Source: Lutibacter agarilyticus
Lineage (GTDB): Bacteria > Bacteroidota > Bacteroidia > Flavobacteriales > Flavobacteriaceae
DNA length: 64,000 nucleotides
Assembly: GCF_900188235.1 (NCBI RefSeq)
Contig: NZ_FZNT01000010.1
Span: forward strand, 1-64,000
Direction of reading: 5' to 3'
Shown here: in pieces, positions 25,123 to 36,200 of the stretch
Position numbering within the stretch: position 1 is the stretch's first letter
How the letters are laid out: each line of letters starts with the position of its first letter
The notes under the pieces: model-generated
Databases searched by the model: none
The model's input: only the letters and a program-made list of their open reading frames with translations
What the model was told of the DNA's origin: nothing
Translations under genes and position numbers: made by a program

Positions 25123-25304
25123 AAAGAGGGTGCCTAAAAGGTTCTAAAAATCGGTATGCTGAATTGGTCATTGAAGGGAAACATAGTTTGATGTCAGCAT
25201 CTCATTCTGTAATTTTTAAATCAGTATGAGAAACTAAGATCGAAGATTCAGCGTAGCGAATCAAATTTAGGTTACGAAAAGCGAACTTTTTAGACAACCT
25301 CTTT
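25123..25304. repeat. MITE-like element with 22-bp terminal inverted repeats
   Basis: The ends AAAGAGGGTGCCTAAAAGG (25123 on) and the complement of 25304-25283 match at 18 of 22 positions. The four differences are all allowed as G-U pairs in RNA on one strand. The 180-bp core has no gene but includes GAAGATTCAGCGTAGCGAA, which resembles the common intergenic repeat of flavobacterial genomes. It can also fold as a terminator-like cruciform before the barrel gene. Confidence 0.6.
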
Positions 25305-25320
25305 TAATCATAATTTAAAA

Positions 25321-26319
25321 ATGGATCAAATGGAAACTACAAAAATAAAACTCGTAATTATTTGGATTTTCATTTTAGTAGGTGGTAATATATTCAGTCA
25401 AAATATTGAAACAAACTCTAAATCAACCAACAATACCAAATCGTACTTTTCATTACTTTTGAATTATAGTAATGACTATGTTTTTATGGGGCGAAAAGAT
25501 TCAATTACAGCTCCATACTTGTATTTTATAGCTAGATACCAACATAAATCGGGCTTTTATACTAGTGGATCTGTTTCATATCTTACAAAATCTGATGAAG
25601 GTAGAGTCGATTTATTTTTGTTAGACGTGGGTTATAATTTTACGGCACAAAATTTCTCAGGAGATTTTTCAGTAACAAAATATTTTTTTAATGAAGAGAG
25701 TTATAATGTGCTTTCTGAAGTTGATGTCACTGTTTCAGCAATGGGTAGTTATGATTTTAAAGTTGTTAATTTAATGCTTGCTGCAAGTACTTATTTTGGA
25801 GGAAGCAGTAGTGGTACAGATTTCTTTTTGTCTTCAGAAATAAGCCACGACTTTGTAACAAACGATCGAAAATTTCAATTTTCTCCAACTGCAGGAATTT
25901 ATTTTGGCTCTCAAAATTTTTATGAATCTTATTACATAAATAACCGTTATGGAAATGGAGAACGACCAAAATCAAATGGTTCAGGAAGTGGTTCAGGTAC
26001 AGGCTCAGGAAGTGGTTCAGGAAGTGGATCTGGCAGCGGCACAAGCAATGGTTCAGGAACAGGTTCTGGAACTATAACTACCTCTGATTCACAAGTAATT
26101 TCAGAACTAGTAATTCAGGAAAGTGAAAAATTTAATTTAATGGCTGTTGAGGTTAGTTTGCCAATGTGGTACATTCATAAATCATTTGCAGTTTCATTTA
26201 TGCCTTCCTTAGTTTTTCCTTTTAACGAAGCAACTATTGTTGTTGATGATACCATTGTTAAAGAGGATTTAAAAGAAACCTTTTACTGGATGCTTGGTTG
26301 TAGATATCGATTTAATTAG
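25321..26319 (+). CDS. Outer-membrane barrel protein with a long Gly/Ser loop
   Basis: A 332-residue protein with a signal peptide (LVIIWIFILVGGNIFSQ) and barrel-like strands: FSLLLNYSNDYVFMGRKDS, LYFIARYQHKSGFYTSGSVSYL, FQFSPTAGIYFGSQNF. About residues 218-250 form an insert of Gly and Ser (GSGSGSGSGSGTSNGSG) that would lie in one extracellular or periplasmic loop. The C-terminus ends MLGCRYRFN with the typical terminal aromatic. The start may be Met4. Function is unknown. Confidence 0.7.
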   Translation: MDQMETTKIKLVIIWIFILVGGNIFSQNIETNSKSTNNTKSYFSLLLNYSNDYVFMGRKDSITAPYLYFIARYQHKSGFYTSGSVSYLTKSDEGRVDLFLLDVGYNFTAQNFSGDFSVTKYFFNEESYNVLSEVDVTVSAMGSYDFKVVNLMLAASTYFGGSSSGTDFFLSSEISHDFVTNDRKFQFSPTAGIYFGSQNFYESYYINNRYGNGERPKSNGSGSGSGTGSGSGSGSGSGSGTSNGSGTGSGTITTSDSQVISELVIQESEKFNLMAVEVSLPMWYIHKSFAVSFMPSLVFPFNEATIVVDDTIVKEDLKETFYWMLGCRYRFN

Positions 26320-26348
26320 GCTAACATAATTGTTAGATTACATATTTT

Positions 26349-26378
26349 AAGAAGTTGTTTGTAAAGACAGCTTCTTTT
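26349..26378 (+). terminator. Possible terminator
   Basis: AAGAAG and CTTCTT pair across a 16-base loop and are followed by TT, 29 bases after the barrel gene. Short stem, so only moderate support. Confidence 0.45.
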
Positions 26379-26540
26379 TGCTTAAAAGCAACCTGTAATT
26401 TTATATTGATTTATATAATGTAGCAATATGTATTTTGAAATTAGTTTAATAAGTTTTTTTTGATGTTTTGTAAATTATATATTTGTTAAATATTTAGCAT
26501 AAGTTTAGTACACTATATGATACATTTTAAACCCAAATTT

Positions 26541-27305
26541 ATGATACGAAAAAAAATAGGTATTATTTTTTTATTTCTTATTACAGTTACATTTACAAAA
26601 GCACAACAATTCAATTCTGATAATTATGTGACCATGCCTAAAGGTACAGGAACGTTTGTTGTTAATTATGGAGAAAGAGACGCTTCTTTTTATATGGTTT
26701 TTGCATTGTTCAATAATTTTGAATTAAATATACAAACCAACCTGTTTAAAGAAAATGTGTCTAATGCTATTCCAAATCATTTTACTACAAATATTTACGG
26801 AAAGTATACTTTTTGGAAAAATAAAAAAGACAATGGAGGAGGTGCTGTTTTTTTAGGTATGGGAAGATCTCCAGGGTATTATACCCAAAATGAATATTCT
26901 GAGATGCACCAAAATTATTGGACTGCAGTTCCTGTAACTATACCTATTGGCAATTCAATTTTTTGGGATATCATGCCTGGAGCCTTGGTTGATTTTGGTT
27001 TTGAAGAAAATCTTAAAAAAACAACGGCTTGGGGTTTTACTTACAGTTCCAGAGTTGCTATTTATAAAGTAATACCTGAAACAGCCATAGTAGGCGAAAT
27101 TTATGGAACTGAGGGTAAAGCGTATTCACAACCTGAGTATAAGGCAGGTTTACGTTGGGAACCAAATGCTTGGATTACTCTTGCAGGAACATATGGTGCA
27201 GCATTAAATGGTGAAAAAGGTGCTGGTTTTGAATTAGGAATTGTTATATATACACCTCAGTTTTTGAAGAAAGATTTTATTAAAAACAATACCATTACAT
27301 TTTAA
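26541..27305 (+). CDS. Outer-membrane protein, barrel type
   Basis: A 254-residue protein from the preferred Met (IRKKIGIIFLFLITVTFTKAQ, a clear signal peptide). The earlier in-frame Met at 26517 would only prepend eight residues to the signal. Strands include GTFVVNYGERDASFYMVFALFNN, TTNIYGKYTFWKN and FELGIVIYTPQF; GGGAVFLGMGRSPGYYTQ forms a loop. The fold resembles small channel or transporter-like outer-membrane proteins, but I cannot name it. Confidence 0.65.
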   Translation: MIRKKIGIIFLFLITVTFTKAQQFNSDNYVTMPKGTGTFVVNYGERDASFYMVFALFNNFELNIQTNLFKENVSNAIPNHFTTNIYGKYTFWKNKKDNGGGAVFLGMGRSPGYYTQNEYSEMHQNYWTAVPVTIPIGNSIFWDIMPGALVDFGFEENLKKTTAWGFTYSSRVAIYKVIPETAIVGEIYGTEGKAYSQPEYKAGLRWEPNAWITLAGTYGAALNGEKGAGFELGIVIYTPQFLKKDFIKNNTITF

Positions 27306-27343
27306 ATAAATAAAGTTTTAGAAAATCTAAAACTGAGATACAT

Positions 27344-27393
27344 AAAAAAGCTGTTTAAGTAGTAAATTGATTTACTTCTTAAACAGCTTTTTT
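27344..27393. terminator. Bidirectional terminator
   Basis: 16-bp arms (AAAAAAGCTGTTTAAG and its complement) lie between two convergent genes, with T runs on both strands. Confidence 0.8.
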
Positions 27394-27411
27394 TATTGTT
27401 GCAAATAGCTT

Positions 27412-29556
27412 TTAACCTCTTCTCATACCAGTTGAAGCCGGTCTGCTTCTACTTGGAGTTGAAGGTCTAGCTGTAGGTCTTGAAGTTGGCCTAGGAGCAG
27501 GACGATAACTAGGAGTGCTTGGTCTAGTACTAGGCCTTGTGTTTGGTGTATAACTAGGTCTAGTGCTTGGCCTTGTTGAGGGTTGCGTACTAGGTCTAGT
27601 GCTTGGCCTTGTTGAGGGTTGTGTACTAGGTCTAGTACTTGGCCTTGTTGAAGGTTGTGTACTAGGTCTAGTGCTTGGCCTTGTTGAGGGTTGTGTACTA
27701 GGTCTAGTGCTTGGCCTTGTTGAGGGTTGCGTACTAGGTCTAGTGCTTGGCCTTGTTGAAGGTTGTGTACTTGGACGTTGGGCAGGTCTAGTATAATCTT
27801 TTATGCCGTCTCTATCTTTATAAATTGGTTGAGAAGGTCTTGGTCTTGGCCTGTTTTCACCGTGATTTGGAGGTCTGTGATTTGGAGGCCTGTGATGTGG
27901 TGGTCTATGATAAGGAGGTCTGTAATAAGGTGGTCCCCAATGGTGACGATGATATCCCCAATATGAATGACCATACCAACCATAAGGAGATCCAAATCCA
28001 AATCCAAAACTCCAACCGTACCAAGGGCTATATCTTATTGAAAAACCATAAGTATAATGGCGTGGATAGTAAAATCCTCTATACCAAGGGTTGTAATAAA
28101 AACCTGTTCCATATACAACTGTTGGGCCATACACATAACTGCCGTAGTAACCTGGCGTGTAACCAACATAAACTACAGTAGGAGAGGTTTCATAAATATA
28201 AACATACTTGGTATTGTATTTAGGGTTGTCTGCAGGAATTTTTTCAACTTCAGAAGGTCTTTCATCGGCAACTTGCCAAGGACCATTAGGAGATGAAGAT
28301 TTAAACCAAACAGCATTATCACATAAATAATAAGTGTTATTATCTTTAAAAACATCACTTTCTGTATTTACGGCATATTGTAATTCTAAATTTTCAATAT
28401 TTTGAAATTCAGGTGAACCGTTGTAAGTTACTGTTGATGCTTTTGTATCTCTTTTTACAGCAGCTGTTTGTGGTATTTGTGCATCATAGATCGCATTTTT
28501 AGCTTCTTTAGTTCCTGCAACACTACTTAAAACTTCAGCTTTTGTGCTATCACTTCCTATATTTTTGAAATCTTCGGGAAGTTTTTCGGAAGCAATATAA
28601 GTCCATTTTGCTTTTAAATCTTTGGTTGTAAACCATCTTCCAGATAATAAAATATAATAGGTTTGGTTGGTAATATTCATGAAAATATTACTACCAGTAT
28701 TTTCAATAAAAAGCAAATTAGTTTTTTGAATTGGAGTAAATTTAGGTTCTCCTTCAAAAACAATCAATTCTGTAGGTGGACTGGCAACGATAACTTTTGG
28801 GGCTTCTCCTGTATACTCATCCTCACTATCTTTATCGTTAGTTTGGGCTTTTTTTGCAATTTTTTTAATTTTTGAAGGTACTTTATCAATAGTGGTCCAA
28901 GGTCCAATTACTTGTTTAGCAGTATACCAAAATTGGCCACCTTTTAAATAGAAGGTATTTGATTTTAATTTTTTAATAATAAAAGTATCGCTATTTTCAA
29001 CCAATTCGTAACCTGATTCGGCAGCTTTTAATTTAGGTTCACCATCAATTAAAATTAAAACAGCTGGTTCATTAGAAAAAACAATTGTAGGAGCTTCGTT
29101 ATTTAATTCAGAGGTATTTACCGTTACTTGCTTTAAACTTTCTATAAACTCATCCAATGGAAATTCAATGTTCCATTTAGGGATTTCATTATTAATTAGA
29201 GTTTCAAACGCTTTCTTGTCATTTTCTGAAATTTCTTCGGAAAGTTTTACTTCATCTATTTTTACAGAAGCAAGTGATGCTATTCTTGTAGTCCTGTCAA
29301 CATCAAGTATTGATGTGGTCCAAAGCATTCCAAAGATTGGCTCATTCCCGTCTTTTTTTATTGCAAAAGCAATGTTAGAAATCAATTTATTATCTAAATA
29401 GCTTTCATTTTCAGGATTGTAAAGAGTAATAATATAATCACCAGACTTAATGTCTTTTGGCCAGGTTGAATTTGTTTCTTGTGCACTTACTACTATTGTA
29501 GTTAGCATAAAAAACAAAAATCCAATGATTTTTATATTCTTAAAAAAGATCTTCAT
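27412..29556 (-). CDS. Secreted repeat protein with Tyr/Gly/Trp-rich and Pro/Ser/Thr-rich regions
   Basis: A 714-residue exported protein (signal IIGFLFFMLTTIVVSAQ). The body holds three related modules of about 95 residues, each with a PTxxVVxxxPxxLIxxEGxPKFxPI-like strand and a GxWFxxxxLxGPWxxI end, near residues 155-235, 250-330 and 365-440; these are often labelled carbohydrate-binding. Then come a Tyr/Gly stretch (YVYGPTVVYGTGFYYNPWY), a His/Pro/Arg stretch, and 70 residues of PSTRPSTRPSTQ repeats before a basic end. The membrane or matrix role is unknown. Confidence 0.7.
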   Translation of the reverse strand: MKIFFKNIKIIGFLFFMLTTIVVSAQETNSTWPKDIKSGDYIITLYNPENESYLDNKLISNIAFAIKKDGNEPIFGMLWTTSILDVDRTTRIASLASVKIDEVKLSEEISENDKKAFETLINNEIPKWNIEFPLDEFIESLKQVTVNTSELNNEAPTIVFSNEPAVLILIDGEPKLKAAESGYELVENSDTFIIKKLKSNTFYLKGGQFWYTAKQVIGPWTTIDKVPSKIKKIAKKAQTNDKDSEDEYTGEAPKVIVASPPTELIVFEGEPKFTPIQKTNLLFIENTGSNIFMNITNQTYYILLSGRWFTTKDLKAKWTYIASEKLPEDFKNIGSDSTKAEVLSSVAGTKEAKNAIYDAQIPQTAAVKRDTKASTVTYNGSPEFQNIENLELQYAVNTESDVFKDNNTYYLCDNAVWFKSSSPNGPWQVADERPSEVEKIPADNPKYNTKYVYIYETSPTVVYVGYTPGYYGSYVYGPTVVYGTGFYYNPWYRGFYYPRHYTYGFSIRYSPWYGWSFGFGFGSPYGWYGHSYWGYHRHHWGPPYYRPPYHRPPHHRPPNHRPPNHGENRPRPRPSQPIYKDRDGIKDYTRPAQRPSTQPSTRPSTRPSTQPSTRPSTRPSTQPSTRPSTRPSTQPSTRPSTRPSTQPSTRPSTRPSTQPSTRPSTRPSYTPNTRPSTRPSTPSYRPAPRPTSRPTARPSTPSRSRPASTGMRRG
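27556..27771 (-). repeat. Six 36-bp tandem repeats inside the coding region
   Basis: The unit AGGTCTAGTGCTTGGCCTTG... recurs with a 36-base period starting at 27556, 27592, 27628, 27664, 27700 and 27736. Copies differ by single bases (GCGTA/GTGTA, GAGGG/GAAGG). It encodes the 12-residue unit PSTQPSTRPSTR. Such arrays vary in copy number. Confidence 0.9.
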
Positions 29557-29603
29557 AATTTTTTAATTTTTTAATTTACAACATGGTATTACATGAATTA
29601 TGC

Positions 29604-29611
29604 CAAAGATA
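29604..29611 (-). promoter_or_regulatory. Perfect -7 box of the repeat protein gene
   Basis: On the minus strand TATCTTTG fits TAnnTTTG, about 50 bases before the start codon. No FNR-like site lies at the -40 position. Confidence 0.4.
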
Positions 29612-29702
29612 CTATAAATATAGATTTGATTTAAAATGCCGACACTTGATGTCCTATTTTCGGAATAACAGCTAGGATACGCCTAAATTTATTTAATAAA
29701 TA

Positions 29703-29734
29703 AAACCCTGTAAACAAATTTGTTTACAGGGTTT
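29703..29734. terminator. Perfect 32-base palindrome, bidirectional terminator
   Basis: The arm AAACCCTGTAAACAAA is followed at once by its complement. A and T runs flank it on both sides. It lies upstream of the repeat protein gene and downstream of the PH-like gene on the same strand. Confidence 0.7.
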
Positions 29735-29818
29735 ATATAGTTTGGTTATTATTAGTTAAGAATCTATAAAAGAAAATTATTGAATTATTTAAGGATAATT
29801 TTTTATTAAAAATCAGTT

Positions 29819-30190
29819 TTATTCTAAGTCTTTTGAATTAGTTTTTAATAATTGTTCAATTAACGAAACCCAATCTTCAGAATAGTTTAATTTAAATATA
29901 TTTTCTTTCTTTTTACCTACAATGGTAAGTTTATCCTTCATAGAAAAAATAGGTTTATTAGATTTAACCAACTCAATTTCATCCAAGCCTAAAGAGATAT
30001 CTTCTCTTGATTTTGCAGAGAAGATTATACGTTTATTGGTAATTGTTAATTCACCTATAATCTTGTTTACACCATCACAATGTTTGGCTTCGGCACTAGT
30101 AATTTCAAATTCTTCCTCGTTCAATTCATCAGATGAAATTATATCATGATTCATCATATTTCTCACTATTTTTAAATTCTCCCAAGACAT
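29819..30190 (-). CDS. Small PH/GRAM-like domain protein
   Basis: A 123-residue cytosolic protein. The core IIGELTITNKRIIFSAKS followed by DISLGLDEIELVKSNK and DKLTIVGKKKENIFKLNYSEDWVSLIEQLL follows the PH/GRAM pattern (G-x-L-x-I-T-N-x-R-I-I-F, then a regulatory-loop strand and a closing helix). Such small bacterial PH domains may bind lipids or proteins; no specific function is shown. It stands alone between two hairpins. Confidence 0.6.
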   Translation of the reverse strand: MSWENLKIVRNMMNHDIISSDELNEEEFEITSAEAKHCDGVNKIIGELTITNKRIIFSAKSREDISLGLDEIELVKSNKPIFSMKDKLTIVGKKKENIFKLNYSEDWVSLIEQLLKTNSKDLE

Positions 30191-30230
30191 AAATGAAATG
30201 TAATTTTGTTATTTAAGTTTTCAATTTTTA

Positions 30231-30267
30231 AAAAATGTCAGGGTGATTAATTTACCCTGACATTTTT
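30231..30267 (-). terminator. Terminator hairpin between the subtilase and PH-like genes
   Basis: AAAAATGTCAGGGT and its complement enclose 9 bases, ten bases after the stop of the subtilase, with a T run on either strand. It ends the long minus-strand locus. Confidence 0.8.
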
Positions 30268-30276
30268 TATAAGGTA

Positions 30277-33200
30277 TTATTTTATAATGATTTTAAAACT
30301 TTTATAAGCTTTGTCATTCGCATTTAAAACACAGATGTAAAGTCCTGGTACAAATTTTTCAAAAGACATTGTTTCAACATGTTCACCAACAGCAACGTTG
30401 TCTTTACTTGTAGCATATTGCAATTGACCATACGAATTGTATAGTTTAACACTTACATTTGCAGGCTCATCTAACTTGTAATAAATTTTAGCAACATCAT
30501 TTACAACTGGATTAGGAGCAAAAATTGCTGGGATTTCTAATTCGCCAAACCCAATTCTGTTAAAAACTCCATCTAAAACACCATCTGCAGCCTCAGAATC
30601 ATCTATTACATTTACGTATACTAAATATATTACAAATCCACCTTCTTTTCCATCATCTGCTCCAAATACCAGTTGGCCAGTTCCTACTTTTAGAGGGTTT
30701 AAGTTGATAAAGCTACTACCCAATGCCATATCTACAATATCTGGACTGTAATTACCTGCTAGTACTTGTATTGGATCTCCATCTGGATCTTTAAACATAT
30801 CAAACGGATCAATAGTTACCGTTTTATTAGAAGCTGCCATATTAAGCGTAATAATCTCGTATTTTGTATTAAATACAGGAGCTCGGTTTTTTTCAAGTAC
30901 TTCAATTGATATGGTATCCTTCTTTACATTACCTATAGCATCTTTTAATTCCACAGGGATTTTATAATAACCTTCACTTTCATAATCGGTATTTACTGTT
31001 ACTTGTGCTGTACTTGAACTTGTTTGAGACAATTCATACTCAATACCTTTTATAGTTTCGTCCATAGAAATAGTTATTTCTTCACCTTCAGGATCTTCGA
31101 ATAAATAATTGAATACTTTAGTTTCTGTTTCAACAATACTTAAAGTATCTTTATAAATATTCGGGTAGAAATTTAATTCTGGACCACCATTTACATTTAA
31201 AGTTATTGTAATTTCCTCTTTCTGATTATTAATATCGTTCGAGGTTGCAATAATTTTACCTATATGTTGTCCCTTTCCTGCAATTGCCGGGTCTATGGAA
31301 GCATTAATGGCTAAAGATTCTCCCCCTAATAATTCACCTTCATACTTGTCTAAGGTTAACCATTTGTTTTTACCTGATGCGGTTAAAGGTCTGATTTTCC
31401 ATATTACACGCATACTCTGTACATAATTACCCCACCAATAATAATTATCTTTACCTTGATATACACCTGAAAAACTGTGTTGTAGAATTGATTCATCTTC
31501 AGAATTATCAAATCCCATATATTTATTAGTAACAGGATGCGTCATGATGATATAAAAAACTTCTCCTTCCGGTATAAAAAATGGTTTTTCTAAAGGAAAG
31601 TAAACCCATTCCTGATCTACATTTTCACTTATAACAAATTGTTGCTCATAAAGTTTTTCCCCATCTTGAGGTAAATCACCACCTTTATAAACCATCACAT
31701 TAACAATTTCTTCCAATTTATCTAAATAGGTATATGCTCTGATATGCGTTAAACTGAAACCTCCTGCTGGAGCCGTAAAACGATTGGCAAATGCTAGATT
31801 AGCTCCTATAGCAAACGGCGTTAATACACCATCACCCACCTCTTTTGTTTCTATAGCTAATGAGTCTATTGTTACCCGTTTCTGAAAATCGTACGTTCCC
31901 TCTATTTCTGAAATGTAGGGCTCTGTTGGGGTTGGAGATACCTCAGGCATTGTTGCAGGTGATAATTTATAGAACAATTTTGATTCTCCCTTATTTTCAA
32001 CATTAAATGCATATACCTCTTTTTGAATACTCGGAAGTGTATACTCCTGATCTTCGGCATCCCAACTAAACACAGGCGAATCTACAATGGTTGCTTCAAC
32101 AATAGTTTCATTTGTTCCAGTATTACCAGTATAAATTATTTTACCAGCCTGATTTTGGTTTGTCAAAACTGACATTTCTGCAGTTAACGTGAACGTTTCC
32201 CAAGGCTTAATAAGTAAACTATTAAGTAAAATACCCGAACTGCTTCTTATAATTTTATTACCCGCATCATCATACAGGTTAAATCCATCTAAGCCTTCAG
32301 AAGCTATTTGTGTTAACTCTAAAATATTATAGCCTCCGTTTGTGATTTGAATGGTATTTTGAAGTGTAAGGCTCTCTCTAAAAATTACATCATCCCATTT
32401 TATAGTATCGGTAACAGCCATTTTAGGTGAACCTGTTACTTTTATTTCAACTGGAATATCTAAAGTTTTTTGATTATCACTATTCGATACAATACTGATA
32501 GTATCTTGGTATGTACCTGGATAATAAATATCTTCTGCAGAAACAGTTAAATTTAAAGCTTCTGATTGTTGAAGAGCAATATTTCCAACCTGTGGCGGTG
32601 CAATAATATAGGATGTATTATCTTTTATATTAGCCCAACTGATAATTAGTGACCTAGCTTCATCAAGAAATTCAGTTCCGTCTGGACTTTTTATTCCATA
32701 CTTTATTAATCCACCAAAAGTTTCAATATTCTTGTAATGAAATTTAATATATCCGTTTGAATTAATTTCTACCTGAAACGTTAAAGCACCAGGGTTTAAA
32801 CTAGCGTTTTGTGCCGCTAAATCATTCCATTGTACAATAAGTTTATCGTCTTCTAATCTGTAATTTAAACCATCCCCTGTTTCTTGAAGAATTAAATTGG
32901 TCCATAATGGAGCTATAATCCCATTAAAATCATCACCAATAATAAAATCAGGCTCTACAGGTTGATTTTTTGGCTCTTTTACAGAAATATAACCATTGGT
33001 AGAAATCCAAATAGTATTATAATATTCCCCATAGAATGGAAACTCAAATGGTAAATCTATAGATGTATATTTGTTTACTTCAAGTTCTAATCTCCCCTCA
33101 TTTATATCTAGTGCGTCCCATTTATGGAAAACTTTTAAAGAATCGCTTAATTCCCAAGCATAACCATAGTCTTCGGTTGCTTTACGACTGTTCTCTCCAA

Positions 33201-36200
33201 TGGCTTTTCCAGTAGTTTCATTAGCTACCGATGTAAAAGTGCTATTTCTAAACACATAGTCAAGTTCTAAAGAATTACTGGTATTCGTAATATAAAAAGG
33301 TAGAGAAGTTGTTTCTCCTCCAACTAAGTTAACAGTAATAGGAAGCGGCAAATTGTGCGTGTACTGGGCATCTTCAATACCTTTAGCTCTTAAAACTGCT
33401 TGTTGAATAGAACCATCTTCGAAACCAACTGTTATATTCCCAACTAATTCGTTGGAATTTACAGGAGTAAACGTTACTGGTAACATCACATTTGCGGCCC
33501 CTTTCAAACGAATTGGGAATAACGATGTATCTATCGAAAATTGTGATAAATTAGTTGACAACGAAGTAACATTAATGGCATCACCTCCTGTATTTTCAAC
33601 CTTTAAATACTTAGTTTTAGATGTTCCAATAAATACAGGTTCTTTAAAATGTAATGAATCATTAACTTTTACTTCTGGTGTCCCTAATACATTTATAACT
33701 AACGGAATTTTACTAAACTTTGAGGCAGTATTATTATACAATACAATAGTATCATTATAAGTCCCTGCTGTTATTCCATAGGCCTTAGGCTCAATGTTTA
33801 GATTTACATTATCGGTATTACCACTTAGTATTGTACCGTCTAATTTATTTGTTTCGCCAATCATGGAAACAGAACGATCTGGTGTGAACCTAACAACAAG
33901 TCCGTTTGATAATTCAAGGGTATCCCCATAATCTCTAAAAACCAGTTTATCTTCCGTTAATATACCTTGTAAATAAATGGTATAATCTTTATCTGGTGTA
34001 ACATCATTTACATCTTTGTAACGATACTCGATAGCGCCATCCTTGAACAATACGATCTGAAATTCTACTGTTTGACCATAATGAGCATAGCCCTTTGAAG
34101 CGTTTTTCATTAAATTACACTCTAATGATAAAACCGTTCTATCGCCATAAGCATGATAATAAAATCGCGTTACATTTAAAGGTTCTCCCTTGATAATTAA
34201 GGGTACTAAAGCTCTGTAATCAAACAATCGAATAGCTCCATATAATTCAACATTTAATGATTCCATGATTTGATTAAAGAACGGAAATTTCATTCCTAAA
34301 GGAATAGCATTTCTTAAATTTTCTCTATAAATTACGGTTCCAAAATCTGAAATATCATCCCATAAATTTGCCTCTGGACCATCAATATCTAATGAAGAAC
34401 TCATCGCATAATTGAACTTCTGATCCATTAAGCCTAAATTCTTATTTGCAATGCTATAATGACTTAGGTCGTAATCTAAAGCTGCTCCGGGACCACTATT
34501 TGTTATGGATAACGATACTTGTCTTTTAGAATCATAATTTACTTCGATATTTGAGGATGACAAGCTTAATCCAATGCTTGGACCTTGCTCACTAATTATA
34601 CGTATTGAAAATGGTAAATTTCCAATGTTTGTATTTAGGGTTACTTTATCATTAATTACACCCTCTACACTTGGCGTATATTTGAAAGGAACTGTAGCTA
34701 AATCTGATGGTTTTACAACCAAGGTATCTGCATACACCTCAGTATTTCCGGCAGCTTGAATGGTATATCCATATACTTCAAAATCAGCTAAACCGGTATT
34801 TTGTACTTCGAACTCTAGATTGTTTTCAACGTTAGTAAAAGCTTCATACTCATGCAATGCTGTATTATCAACAACAGCTACCTGTCCTTCTACTTTAAGC
34901 TTTAATTCAATGTTCACAACCGGTTTATGAATATCATTGGTTAAAATACCAATAGACGCCAAATGATTTCCATTTGTTAAATTATTAGCATCAACCGTAA
35001 TATCAACATTTTGTTCTGAGGTTTCCTGAATTTCACCATTATTAGGATCTAGAAAAACAAAAGAACCATTTTCACCTGTACTAAATACTCTAAGCATTGG
35101 AAAAGCAGGTCTGAATAATAAATCTCTAGCCTGAATATAAGTTCTACCATTATCTCGAGATACAATAAATCGTTCATTATATTCGCCACCACCAAATTGC
35201 ATAAGCTGTGGATTAAGCATCTCTTTAGGGAAATTAAATACTACCCAAAACGATTCGTTATCTTGAAATTTTTGAGGCTTATAAATTGGTATTCTATAAT
35301 ACTTTAATTCATTAGCCACATCAGGATAGTATTCTTGTTGGTAGACTGTTACCGCTTTAGTCATATCATTTCTAGACCCTTTTCTAATTTCTATAGTTAT
35401 AGGAAACTCATTAGTTTCAGGCAACAATGCAACTTCAAGATGTGTTAAATTAAAAGAATAATCATAAGGAATATCAAATCGTGTTCCCATGATTAATCCT
35501 GCATTGGTATTACCTGAACCGGCTAAGAATGCTGGAGGTGTGCCATTTTCATAAGATAGTCCAGCTATAAATTCTGGGCTATCATTTTCCCAATGTTCAT
35601 TTGCCAATATTGAACTTCCTGCTAATTCAGCATCCGTTAAATATCTTACAGCTTCAAAGGGAGTTCCTAAATCGGTATTGTCAGTATTTGGATTTGAAAG
35701 TGCCGATTTGTAATTTATTTTTGAAGCAGTTGTAGTTTCATCAATACTTCTGAAGTAGGTCTCGTTTGAAATTAAACTTTCCCAATAAATAATACCTTCT
35801 GAAATATTTGAAAATGTGATTGGAATATTAGCCAATGCATCATTATTTATATCAATAGTTACATCAATACTTCTTGTAGAAGCCATAAAATGAGGCTCGC
35901 TAGAGGTGGTAACAGCAAGAATGTTAGAGGTATCAGAGATGTTTTCAAACTGATCTAATGCTTTTACAGCAAACCAGTACTCGGTTTCTTTAATGAGTCC
36001 ACCAATATTTAAGTTGAAAGTTTTACCTGATTCAATATTATTTTCAACTAAGAAAAGACCTTGGTTTTCAAAGTTAGTTGCTGTAATAGGTTCTTCACCT
36101 ATAGCTAAATAATAGTAACTTGGGCTAAAACCGTCTTCATCATCTGGAACAGTCCATGCTAAACGTATTTCATTGTGGAAAGTTTCACTAGCTATTAAAT

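Noticed and set aside
27556..27771. 36-bp repeats resembling a CRISPR array
   Set aside because: The units are contiguous with no spacers, in frame with a coding sequence, and no cas genes are present.
27563..27796. Plus-strand frame of repeated LVEGCVLGLVLG units
   Set aside because: It is the antisense reading of the PSTR/PSTQ repeats in the minus-strand gene and has no independent support.
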